A stretch of DNA of 64,000 nt from NCBI GenBank assembly GCA_026874595.1, contig CM049308.1, positions 95,466,624-95,530,623 on the forward strand. The letters are read 5' to 3'. The notes under the pieces were generated by a model. That model was not told the DNA's origin, did not search any database, and worked only from the letters and a program-made list of their open reading frames with translations. Below, piece by piece: positions 25,616-36,261 of this stretch; position 1 is the stretch's first letter, and every line of letters starts with the position of its first letter. Source of the DNA: Sipunculus nudus. Lineage: Eukaryota > Annelida > Sipuncula > Golfingiida > Sipunculidae. Made by a program: the position numbers and the translations under genes.

Positions 25616-28459
25616 ATGGTTTACCAATGATAGTCAGTGTGATAGCTTATTACATGATAGTGAGGGTGATGGTTTATTACATGATAGTCAGTGTGATTGC
25701 TTATTACATGATAGTGAGGGTGATGGTTTATTACATGATAGTGAGGGTGAAGGTTTATTACATGATAGTGAGGGTGATGGTTTATTACATGATAGAGAGG
25801 GTGATGGTTTATTACATGATAGTCAGTGTGATGGCTTATTACATGATAGTGAGGGTGATGGTTTATTACATGATAGTGAGGGTGATGGCTTATTATATGA
25901 TAGTGAGGGTGATGGTTTATTACATGATAGTCAGTGTGATAGCTTATTACATGATAGTCAGTGTGATGGTTTATTACATGATAGTCAGTGTGATGGCTTA
26001 TTACATGATAGTGAGGGTGATGGTTTATTACATGATAGTGAGGGTGATGGCTTATTACATGATAGTGAGGGTGACGGCTTATTACATGATAGTGAGGGTG
26101 ATGGTTTATTACATGATAGTGAGGGTGATGGCTTATTACATGATAGTGAGGGTGATGGCTTATTACATGATAGTGAGGGTGATGGTTTATTACATGATAG
26201 TCAGTGTGATTGCTTATTACATGATAGTTAGGGTGATGGTTTATTACATGATAGTCAGTGTGATAGCTTATTACATGATAGTGAGGGTGATGGTTTATTA
26301 CATGATAGTCAGTGTGATTGCTTATTACATGAAAGTGAGGGTGATGGTTTATTACATGATAGTGAGGGTGAAGGTTTATTACATGATAGTGAGGGTGATG
26401 GTTTATTACATGATAGAGAGGGTGATGGTTTATTACATGATATTCAGTGTGATTGCTTATTACATGATAGTGAGGGTGATGGTTTATTACATGATAGTCA
26501 GTGTGATAGCTTATTACATGATAGTTAGGGTGATGGTTTATTACATGATAGTCAGTGTGATTGCTTATTACATGATAGTGAGGGTGATGGTTTATTACAT
26601 GATAGTGAGGGTGATGGTTTATTACATGATAGTGAGGGTGATGGTTTATTACATGATATTCAGTGTGATTGCTTATTACATGATAGTGAGGGTGATGGTT
26701 TATTACATGATAGTCAGTGTGATAGCTTATTACATGATAGTTAGGGTGATGGTTTATTACATGATAGTCAGTGTGATTGCTTATTACATGATAGTGAGGG
26801 TGATGGTTTATTACATGATAGTCAGTGTGATTGCTTATTACATGATAGTCAGGGTGATGGTTTATTACATGATAGTCAGTGTGACTGCCTATTACATGAT
26901 AGTTAGAGTGATGGTTTATTACATGATAGTCAGTGTGATGGCTTATTATATGATAGTGAGGGTGATGGTTTATTACATGATAGTCAGTGTGATTGCTTAT
27001 TACATGATAGTGAGGGTGATGGTTTATTACATGATAGTCAGTGTGACTGCCCATACATGATAGTGAGAGTGATGGTTTATTACATGATAGTCAGTGTGAT
27101 TGCTTATTACATGATAGTGAGGGTGATGGTTTATTACATGATAGTCAGTGTGATTGCTTATTACATGATAGTGAGGGTGATGGTTTATTACATGATAGTC
27201 AGTGTGATTGCTTATTACATGATAGTGAGGGTGATGGTTTATTACATGATAGTCAGTGTGATTGCTTATAACATGATAGTGACGGTGATTGTTTATTACA
27301 TGATAGTCAGTGTGATTGCTTATTACATGATAGTGAGGGTGATGGTTTATTACATGATAGTCAGTGTGACTGCCTATTACATGATAGTTAGGGTGATGGT
27401 TTATTACATGATAGTCAGTGTGATGGCTTATTACATGATAGTGAGGGTTATGGTTTATTACATGATAGTCAGTGTGATTGCTTATTACATGATAGTGAGG
27501 GTGATGGTTTATTACATGATAGTCAGTGTGATTGCTTATTACATGATTGTGAGGGTGATGGTTTATTACATGATAGTCAGTGTGATTGCTTATTACATGA
27601 TAGTGAGGGTGATGGTTTATTACATGATAGTCAGTGTGACTGCCTATTACATGATAGTTAGAGTGATGGTTTATTACATGATAGTGAGGGTGATGGTTTA
27701 TTACATGATAGTCAGTGTGATTGCTTATTACATGATAGTGAGGGTGATGGTTTATTACATGATAGACAGTGTGATTGCTTATTACATGATAGTGAGGGTG
27801 ATGGTTTATTACATGATAGTCAGTGTGATTGCTTATTACATGATAGTCAGAGTGATGGTTTATTACATGATAGTCAGTGTGATGGCTTATTACATGATAG
27901 TGAGGGTGATGGTTTATTACATGATAGTCAGTGTGATTGCTTATTACATGATAGTGAGGGTGATGGTTTATTACAAGATAGTCAGTGTGACTGCCTATTA
28001 CATGATAGTTAGAGTGATGGTTATTACATGATAGTCAGTGTGATTGCTTATTACATGATAGTGAGGGTGATGGTTTATTACATGATAGTCAGTGTGATTG
28101 CTTATTACATGATAGTGAGGGTGATGGTTTATTACATGATACTCAGTGTGACTGCCTATTACATGATAGTTAGAGTGATGGTTTATTACATGATAGTGAG
28201 GGTGATGGTTTATTACATGATAGTCAGTGTGATTGCTTATTACATGATAGTGAGGGTGATGGTTTATTACATGATAGTCAGTGTGATTGCTTATTACATG
28301 ATAGTGAGGGTGATGGTTTATTACATGATAGTCAGTGTGATTGCTTATTACATGATAGTCAAAGTGATGGTTTATTACATGATAGTCAGTGTGACTGCCT
28401 ATTACATGATAGTTAGAGTGATTGTTTATTACATGATAGTCAGTGTGATAGCTTATTAC
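25616..28459. repeat. 2,995-bp higher-order repeat in the 27-bp array, copy 2 (right end of array)
   Basis: It matches copy 1 almost base for base through most of its length; both contain a 477-codon open frame of the same length. It differs by a few units near 28000-28140 and is cut off at the array end. Confidence 0.85.
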
Positions 28460-30118
28460 TTTCTCTTGCAGACATGGGACTGACCTGATGGAAGTGCATA
28501 ATTCAAAATCCAGAATGCTTAGTGATTACACTAATCAGTGATCGCATGTAAAAATATGGAGCTGGAGTTTGATCTGTGTGGACTCTGCCTGGTCATAAAT
28601 TATTGATGGTTTTTATTGTAAGTGATTAAGGACATATGACCTGAATCTTACACAGCTTTAACAGAATTTAATTACCACTGCCAAGTCAGTCAGCTGATCA
28701 GCTGAACACATCACCTGATGTCAAACAAACTTCAGAAGGAAAACAAGGGACCCATGGGTCATGGCGCTCAGCTGATTGTGACTGGACCATCAATGATTCT
28801 CCATTGTGATACTATATCGAGTCGATAAAGCTTATGAATATTATGGACATGTTTGGCTATTATAAAGGAATGTAATGTAATATGTGACTAAATAATAAAT
28901 GAAATAACCTGACTGATGGGTTAATAGAGTAAAATATAGTGGTTTATTTTTTATTTATTTAGGAGGGGTTGAAAATTGCGATATATCTGAGCAAATATGA
29001 ATGCAATGACAGCAGTAATAAGCAGTAGTAGAATGATGAATAGGCTATTTGTTGAAGGATCTATAGTGTATGGCAGTCTGCAAGATTTCAATTTGACAGA
29101 TATGATGTTATGATTTACTATGATGAGGGGATTTATGAATTTGTTACTGTATGACACAATATCTCTTCAGTCTTGACAATGTACATTATTTTGATGCCCA
29201 CTATGTCTACATATTACACAATATTGACATTTTTTCCGGCATGTACATAGGTACCTATGGACGAATAGATATACAAATTATTTAAGTATGAATATATCTG
29301 ATTCATCTTGTTCTTGTTTACTGAGGCTGACATTGGGATGGGGCTCAGAGAAGGGAACAGTGAGGGCAGCTATGAGGTGGATGTAGAGAGAGAAGGAGAG
29401 AGAGAGAGAGAGACAGAGAGAGGGGATGGAGCATTCAACAGTACTTAAACACCTGGTAGGTTAAAATCTAAAATATTATGAAAAGCAGATAAAGTCTGAT
29501 CGGAAAAGGTAATCTTGGCCATGGTTGGTTGATATGATTGAAGAAATTGTTGCAAATAATATTTTGAGATCTGACCATGTGTTTCCATTGGTTACCTTTT
29601 TGATTTATAAGCTGTTGACAGTTCAACAGTTTACAGATTTGTTTAATGAGATCCAATTATTTTAACAAACCTATTTTTTATTTTATCATATGCATACATT
29701 AGCCATAAAATCCCCACTTGACAGGTGGAAGGATTGACAGGGGGAGGGGGTTATGATGGGAGTTAAAACGCCTCAGTCTTTCTGCATATATCATCTTTAA
29801 TTATTAAATTTTATGGAAAAGCAATAGAACTATTGTTCACAGTGCCAAAGAGCAAGGACTCTATAGGGTGGGGGAAGGGGATGGTGGGAGTTACAGCACC
29901 CTTGCATATTCATACAGGATATTAAATTGAATTCAAGTGCTTACAGAGAAAAATGTTTATTCATAATTATTTAATATTTAAGCAGGCAGGTGGAGAAATA
30001 AAGCTAATCAATTTTATTTCCATTCTACTGAGCCAGGAAAAATTAACAATATTTGCCTTTATTCCTTTTTTTCATACATCATTTTTTCCAGGTTTAAAAA
30101 TGTAACTACACATTTACA
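28460..30118. other. Non-repetitive part of intron 1 with repeat fragments
   Basis: No exon is supported. A GGGACCCATGGGTC-containing word occurs at about 28745 and recurs near 30604 and 30935. About 110 bp at 29490-29600 (GGCCATGGTTGGTT ... CTGACCATGTGTTTCC) recurs at about 31020-31125. A diverged piece of dispersed repeat R1 (TTACACAATATTGACAT ... GGCATGTACATAGG) lies at 29205-29270, and a GA-rich microsatellite at 29385-29425. Confidence 0.55.
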
Positions 30119-30149
30119 GTATAATATATATATATATATATATATATAT
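30119..30149. repeat. (TA)n microsatellite at the left edge of a foldback element
   Basis: About 28 bp of alternating TA lies immediately outside the left inverted terminal repeat. A matching (TA)n lies outside the right one. Confidence 0.9.
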
Positions 30150-33100
30150 GTCAAGGCCCAGATCGCGATCTGGACGGATCTTAGATCTGTCCAGCCCAAA
30201 TTGCAATCGCAGTTCAGGCCGGCCCAAACTGCGATCGCAATCCAGGCTGGCCAGATCTTAGATCCGTCCAGCCTATATTGCGATCGCAGTTTAGTCCGGC
30301 CCAGACTGCGATCCTGTCTTTCTTGCTTCAGGATTGCAATCTGGTCTGGACAGATCTAAGATCAGTCCAGCCGAGATTGCGATCCTAAACTTGACCAGCC
30401 CATATTGCGATCCATGCTTTTACGATCACAGGAGTGAAACATTGGTTGTTTTACCAACTCATTTGGTATTGCATTGTACCATTTTCCAATAATAAATACA
30501 ATTATAATACAGAAAGGCAATTTTCACTCCTTCATATCACAGGAGTGAAACATGGGATGTTTCACCAACTCATTTAGTATTGCATGGTTGTTGAAAAAAA
30601 GATAACAAGGAACCCATGGGTTTTATATGCTCACAAAATATGATTTGGAAGAGGAGGTAGGCAAGTGCAGGTTTTGTGTGGTAATATAAGCTGTATTATG
30701 AGCTGATGGTGTTAAACTCAAGTTATGTAAGATTATGATAATATCCTTGGAGACAGGGAAGAGGATTGATGTCATTTATATCATTTACAGTTGGAAATGG
30801 TGTGCTGTTTTCACATAGGTTTTGACTTGGCCATATAACTTTATCTACATTGCAGTAGAATTATTTGAAAAAAAAACCTGTCCATTATCAGACATGGTAA
30901 TTCTGATTTTTACAAATGAGAGCTTTTATTTAACAAGGGACCTATGGGTCATTGTGCTCAGCTGACGTTAACCTTGAAGGTAAAAATCTAAAATAATATC
31001 AAATGGAGAGAAAGTGTAAGAGGAAGAGGTTATAAAGGCCATGGTTGGTTTATATGATTGGTTTGAATTGATGAGCAAAAATTGTTGCAAATAATATTTT
31101 GTGACCTGACCATGTGTTTCCTAATGTTGAAACTTAAGCATGTGTGCAGTTTGTGAACAAATGATCTGTACAATTACCATGATGATCATTAGTTGGCTTT
31201 TCGATTAACTATTGACATTTCAGTAGTTTACACATTTGTTCAATCAAATCTTTTTTTGTATAATATATATTATTAAATATATGTTTTTTTTTTATGAAAT
31301 GTATACAGTTGAAATATAACTAATTAACAACATAAAACATGGCAAACAAAGCCTGATCTCAAATTCTGCTGATGCAAGAAAATAATGAACAAATGTTTGT
31401 AATAAATCCTCATTTTTTTATCACATCAATTTTTTTTTAATTTAAGTTTATATTTCTATACATTTTCAATATAACATATATATCTGAATATAAAAGTTGA
31501 TTCATAATTCTCAATTGCATCATCATAAATCTCAATCTTGTCAGATAACACCACATCATGCATACAAATGTTTATTTATTTTTTACCATAAAAATATATC
31601 TTTTAAATCTGCAAAAAAATAAATATCTAAAAAAAATACTTGATTTAGATTTCTCAATTTTTAATTGTGTCTTTATTTATCCATAATGTGCTTCATATTT
31701 TATCATAATTTAAGCATACTGATGAGTTCCATTATGATCGGTAAAATCATTTAAAAGAAAAATGATTTCTTTAAAAATGCTACATTGCATCTTCTGGATT
31801 ACACCTTGATTTACTTTTTCAAGGAAAGTTTTTGCATATCAGAGTGGAAACAGCATTACAATTAAGGAGATACAGTGAAAACAATAACAATACTGCATAA
31901 CACTTAGTAGGTTGGGTTTGCAGGGGGGGGGGGGGTGATTGGGGTGGTGATATGAGAATAACTGTACACCTGTCACAACAGGGGATCTCCCCCAGTGACT
32001 GTAACAAATCAGAAACCCTGGCATAGCTGACTTCCAGTGACCTAGAGTGGGACCCTGCATCTGTAATCTGTAATCAAAGCAAATGACTACAATAGAGCCT
32101 CAAGAAAAAAATCAATAACTAGCTTAATTTTCAAGCTTTTACTTCTAAATTTCAGATTTAAACAAATTAAATATTTATGTTTACATGCTGTGAAAATTAA
32201 ATCAATGGTACTGACAGGAAAAAAACGTGCCATGGTCAAAGTTGGGCAAAATTTAAGGTACTGATTTTATTTTTATGCTAATTACTTAAAAAATTTACAA
32301 AATTCAGATCTAATTTTGGGTAAACAATTGAATCTGAATTAAACATAGTTATATACTTGGGAAAATAGACTCTAGTTTCAAAATTTTTCATGTTAAGTGA
32401 GAAAATATTTTTCCTGATTTTTTACAAAGTCCATTATGTTTGGGCCCATAACTTAAAGAATTTATACTTAACAGACTTAATTTTTGGCATGTACATAGGA
32501 ACTATATAGAAGAATATTTATGGTTAAAATGAGGAAAAATAGATGAGTGGTTTTGATATTAGGCAGTCCTGAAGTGTGAAAATAGGATTTTAATAAAAAA
32601 TTGAGGTTTTTCCTTAATTTTTCAAAGGAACGAAGTCGCAAAGACCCAGTTTTCGGCTTGGTAGGAGATCTTGGGGACATCTAACATTATGTTGAATTTT
32701 GGATTCCTAGGTCTTACGGTTTTAAAACGTGCCAAATCTACGGACAGACGGACGGAGGACGGACAATGGACCACGACTATAGCTCAGATGACTTATAGTC
32801 AGCTGAGCTAATAATTACTGGTTATTCCTACCCAAGAATAAAACTTAAATAATATAACTATTTATTATAAATTAATAACAAATATTGTGTCAAATATAAT
32901 TTAAATTAAAAATAATAACAGCATCATATGAAAAGATCTTTTAATAATATAATTGAAATAAATGATTATTAAAATAATATTATAGAATATATTCATGAAT
33001 ACATTCATGATTAAATTTTGAAAGTATTTGCATTTGTATTCAAATACTTTCATTTATACCTGTATTCCTATTTTTATGCATGAAATTATGGAGTACATAT

Positions 33101-33557
33101 ATTCATATTCGCATTCAAATATATTTGCAAAGTATTCTTATCATGCATGGTATTTATTCAGTTTCAGCAAAACAAAGTTCTTGAGAATCCAGAGAATCCT
33201 ACTTGTCTGAGTAAAATTTTTAAATTTTGACATATTTTTTTTTTTTTAAATTTTAAAATTACTATAAATTAACAAGCTGAAACACTTGGATCGCATGGAT
33301 CCCAATATGGGCTGGTCAAGTTTAGGATCGCAATCTTGACTGGACAGATCTTAGATCTGTCCAGTCCAGATTGCGATCCTGAAGCAAGAAAGACAAGATC
33401 GCAATCTGGGCCAGACTAAACTGCGATCACAATATAGGCTGGACGGATCTAAGATCTGGCCAGCCTGGATTGCGATCGCAGTTTGGGCCGGCCTGAACTG
33501 CGATCGCAATTTGGGCTGGCCAGATCTAAGATCTGTCCAGATCGCAATCTAGGCCTT

Positions 33558-33560
<3 letters not shown>
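30150..33560. mobile_element. Foldback-type element with ~266-bp inverted terminal repeats
   Basis: The left end (30150-30416, starting GTCAAGGCC) and right end (33295-33560, ending GGCCTTGAC) are long imperfect reverse complements and share ordered words such as AGATCTTAGATC, GCGATCGCA, TTGCTTCAGGAT and TTGACCAGCCCATATTG. The arms are themselves rich in small palindromes (AGATCGCGATCT, GCGATCGC, AGATCTTAGATCT). Both ends lie in (TA)n tracts, consistent with insertion at TA. The 2.9 kb interior has no transposase ORF; it contains a ~111-bp duplication (about 30427 and 30538, CACAGGAGTGAAACAT) and dispersed repeat R1 copy 2. It is probably a non-autonomous DNA element. Confidence 0.8.
31390..32820 (+). 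repeat. Dispersed non-coding repeat family R1, copy 2
   Basis: It is homologous to 2241-3340 along its length but has a longer 3' part: a poly-G run at 31922-31936, GTGCCATGGTCAAAG at about 32227, TTTTGGCATGTACATAGGA near 32481, a CGGACAGACGGACGGAGGACGG stretch near 32740 and the terminal ACTTATAGTCAGCTGAGC near 32791. This is the most complete copy in the window. It lies inside the foldback element. Confidence 0.8.

Positions 33561-33600
<40 letters not shown>
33561..33600. repeat. (TA)n microsatellite between two inverted-repeat elements
   Basis: About 40 bp of alternating AT, flanked by the right end of the foldback element and by the left arm of a small inverted-repeat element. Confidence 0.9.
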
Positions 33601-33602
<2 letters not shown>

Positions 33603-33837
33603 CTCTGGAGAAAAACAACACTTAATTCACAACAGTCTGTTTCACGGGGTCTTTCACATGTCCCCCCCCCCCCCCCCCGACCCGAATCGCACAAAGCATA
33701 ATCTCGTAATCTCGTAAAGTCTCGGCTTTTCAAACCACGCCGTTAGCTTCATTCTAACCACATCCACCTGATGATCGGGTCGCACCCCGTGAAACAGACT
33801 GTTGTGAATTAAGTGTTGTTTTTCTCCAGAGTTATAC
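33597..33837. mobile_element. 240-bp element with perfect ~53-bp inverted arms
   Basis: The left arm (about 33598-33650, from AACTCTGGAG to CACGGGGT) is a base-perfect reverse complement of the right arm (33784-33836). The loop contains a C-run of 17-18 (33661-33678). Both ends abut TA, consistent with insertion into the (TA)n tract. The right side carries a hammerhead-like core. It could be a small MITE, or an inverted end of a Penelope-like or retrozyme-type element. Confidence 0.75.
33757..33820 (+). ncRNA. Hammerhead-ribozyme-like motif (candidate)
   Basis: The core CTGATGA is at 33768-33774 and GAAA at 33791-33794. Stem II can form between CGGG (33776-33779) and CCCG (33786-33789), though with an unusual U-U at the junction position next to the core. 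Stem III forms between ACA (33794-33796) and TGT (33800-33802), followed by T33803 as the cleavage-site base. Stem I begins CAC (33765-33767) with GTG (33804-33806). All invariant core bases are present; the junction mismatch may weaken activity. Hammerheads are known in animal Penelope-like elements and retrozymes. The fold was done by eye. Confidence 0.45.
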
Positions 33838-35640
33838 CGCTCTGGCCTAGTCTGTAGGCCATAGAGCACTTTACATCGGAGGGTAACACTACCTTCTACT
33901 ATATATATATATATATATATTTGAATATTTCAGTTGATTCACATTTCTAAATTGCTTGAACATTCATAGCTAATTAATCTGGTTTATAGTACCTGTCAAC
34001 AGAATGGGGTGCAGGGAGAATGGGAGGCTTAGGGGTGAGAGAGAACGGGAGAGAAAGAGAGAAAGAGAGAGAGAAAGAGCAAGAGAGAGTGAGCTAGACT
34101 GTCATGGAGAGAGAGAGAGAGAGTGAGATAAGAGAAAGAGAGAGAGAGGCTCTCTGGTAATTACTGCCTGACCCAGCCTGACCCAGACAATCACAGAGGC
34201 AGTGGCTAGGTCAGAAGTTGAACTGGTTATGTAATACTGCCCAAGCACACATTTCACTGACTTGATGATAACAATCAAGGCATGGTGCTTAAAAACTTGA
34301 ATGATATCTTCAGTTTTTGATCAATTGGTTTCAAATTTCAGATTTTAACAGATGAAATGTTTCTGTGTACATGCTGTGAAAATTAAATCCACAGCACTAA
34401 CACTAGTAACAGGAAATAAATGTCCACTTTAAGTCATGTTAATTATCATGCATGCTTTTTACAAATGAGTTAACTGTTATTCAATAATTTCACGTTGCCC
34501 ATAGCCAAAAGTACCACTAGCACAAATGATATGAGAGTTAAACTATTCATTAAAAATTAATTGGAATTATTGGGCAAAATATAATTTTAATTGAAAAATA
34601 TTAACAGTAACATTTGAAAAGATTTCTTTTAATAATATAATTGAAATAAATGATTAAAATAAATTATAAAATATATTCATGAATGCATTAATGAATAAAC
34701 TTTGAAAGTATTTGCACTCAAATTCTTTCTTTTTACCTGTATTAGTATTTGTATTAATTTTCATTGTTGAACTATTGAATTTTGATTGTACTATTGATTG
34801 TAACTACCTAGTTTTATGGCTTTAATTTATAAAAAAAATATTATATTCACATTTGAATACTTTCACATCACTGTCAAGACACTTATGACAATTATTGACA
34901 TTATAGACATCATTATGAGAACCTGTCTTTAAGAACTGATTTTTTTATCACATTTTAAAATTTTTATTTTATTTTTAATTTGTATCAGAAAAAAAGAAAA
35001 TAATCTCTACTACTAAACCAATACATGTGTTAAAAGTAACCCAAGGATAAAAACAAACTAATATATTATACAAGGAGCAAACTGGAGTTGGGAATGTTTA
35101 ATTTTATTAACTGAAATAAAGTTATCAGAAATATAAATTTTGATTATTTACCCAGAATCATGTAACAGCTGATACAGCCATGAGTCTGAATGTTATTATT
35201 CAGAATTGACATCTTTAATGAGCACTTGTCTGAGTAATTTTTTTAAATTTTTGACATATTTCATTTTTTTAAATTTTGTAATAAAAAAACCCTACAAATT
35301 AAACACCTGGAAAAGACATTTAGAATATTTAATATGATCAAATGCATCCTTGTCTATCATTTACTTGCTTCACATAATCCCTTATAGTAAACAACAATTT
35401 TATTTAATTATTTATTTTTATTTTTATGATTGAAATTTAAAAATACCCAATGGTGACTGCATGGTGTCATTAGAAATATATATATTTTCAGCAATCCATG
35501 AAAGATCCATAAAACATCAGTCATTGCAAGGTCCCTGTTACTCATTAACCATAAAATTACTTTTCCATTTATTTTTCTTAAAGTTGTTATTGTAAACCAA
35601 TAATTTTTTAAATTATTGTTTATTGTTATGTTTTTGGCCA
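33838..35640. other. Non-coding intron 1 sequence with duplicated fragments
   Basis: No exon is seen. It contains a (TA)n at 33900-33920, a GA-rich tract at 34030-34150, a diverged R1 fragment at about 34315-34430 (GTACATGCTGTGAAAATTAAATC), and a long AT-rich segment at 34555-35310 that duplicates 32870-33290 (AATAATATAATTGAAATAAATG, GAAAGTATTTGCA, TGTCTGAGTAA). Confidence 0.55.
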
Positions 35641-36261
35641 AACAATTACAAGAGGAGGGGGGGGGGGGGGGTTGAATAGCTATATCCAGCTGAGTCCACC
35701 CAAGTGCTGGCTGGCTGCAGTATATGCCTCGCTTCAAGCATGAAAGGTCAATATGGGGACATATAGAGGGGCTTCAGTACAGCCTAGGTGTGACATGGTC
35801 TCATAAAAAATGTTATAAAAGCTACAGTTTTTGGTCAATTCCTTTCAAATTTCAGAATTCAGAAGCTGAAATCCTTACGTGTGCATGATATGAAAATTAA
35901 ACCAACAGTACTTACCGGGAAAAAATGTGCCATGCCCAAATTTGGGCAAAATTTTAGGTACTGATTTCATATTTATGCGAATAACTTATAAAATTTGAAA
36001 AATTCAGATCTAATTTTAGGTATACAATTGAATCTTGATTAAATGATGTTACATCCCTGAAAAAAAGTCTCTAGCTTCAGCCATTCTTATGTCAAGTGAG
36101 TTAATATATTTCCTGATTTTTTATGAGGTGCATTATGTTCCAGCCCATAACTTCAACATATTACGCAATACTGACCTAATTTTTGGTATGTACATAGAAA
36201 ATGTATGGAAGAATATGCATTTTCACTATGATCAAAATCAGATCAGTGGTTTTGATGTTAG
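35640..36261 (+). repeat. Dispersed non-coding repeat family R1, copy 3 (interrupted by the 24-bp array)
   Basis: It starts around a poly-G run (35655-35671) and matches R1 copies 1 and 2 through GTGCCATG, GGTACTGATTT, CATTATGTTCCAGCCC and TTTTTGGTATGTACATAG to GTGGTTTTGATGTTAGGCAG at 36260. In copy 2 the family sequence then continues; here it gives way to the 24-bp satellite. Confidence 0.75.

Larger units (their letters stand above)
9474..28459. repeat. 27-bp minisatellite mega-array, about 700 copies
   Basis: The period is 27 bp throughout. Two main unit types dominate, one with core GTGAGGGTGATGG and one with core GTCAGTGTGATTGC, often alternating; there are also GGCTT and AGCTT subtypes and GTTAG or GTAAG variants. 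The left edge (9474-9640) is degenerate, as expected at an array edge. Because 27 is divisible by 3, a 9-residue pattern (MIVRVMVYY / MIVSVIAYY) is open for kilobases on the plus strand and HHPHYHVIN-type repeats on the minus strand. These frames break only at rare small indels (for example near 13707, 16202, 24058 and 27053). I do not call them genes. The array lies wholly in intron 1 and its left edge is about 15 bp from the exon 2 acceptor. Confidence 0.97.

Noticed and set aside
9474-28459. CRISPR-like array
   Set aside because: There are no unique spacers between repeats; units are contiguous 27-bp variants in a eukaryotic intron.
28459-28472. Splice acceptor TTTCTCTTGCAG just after the 27-bp array on the plus strand
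   Set aside because: It looks good as a motif, but no coding frame follows, there is no matching plus-strand donor, and the supported gene here is on the minus strand.
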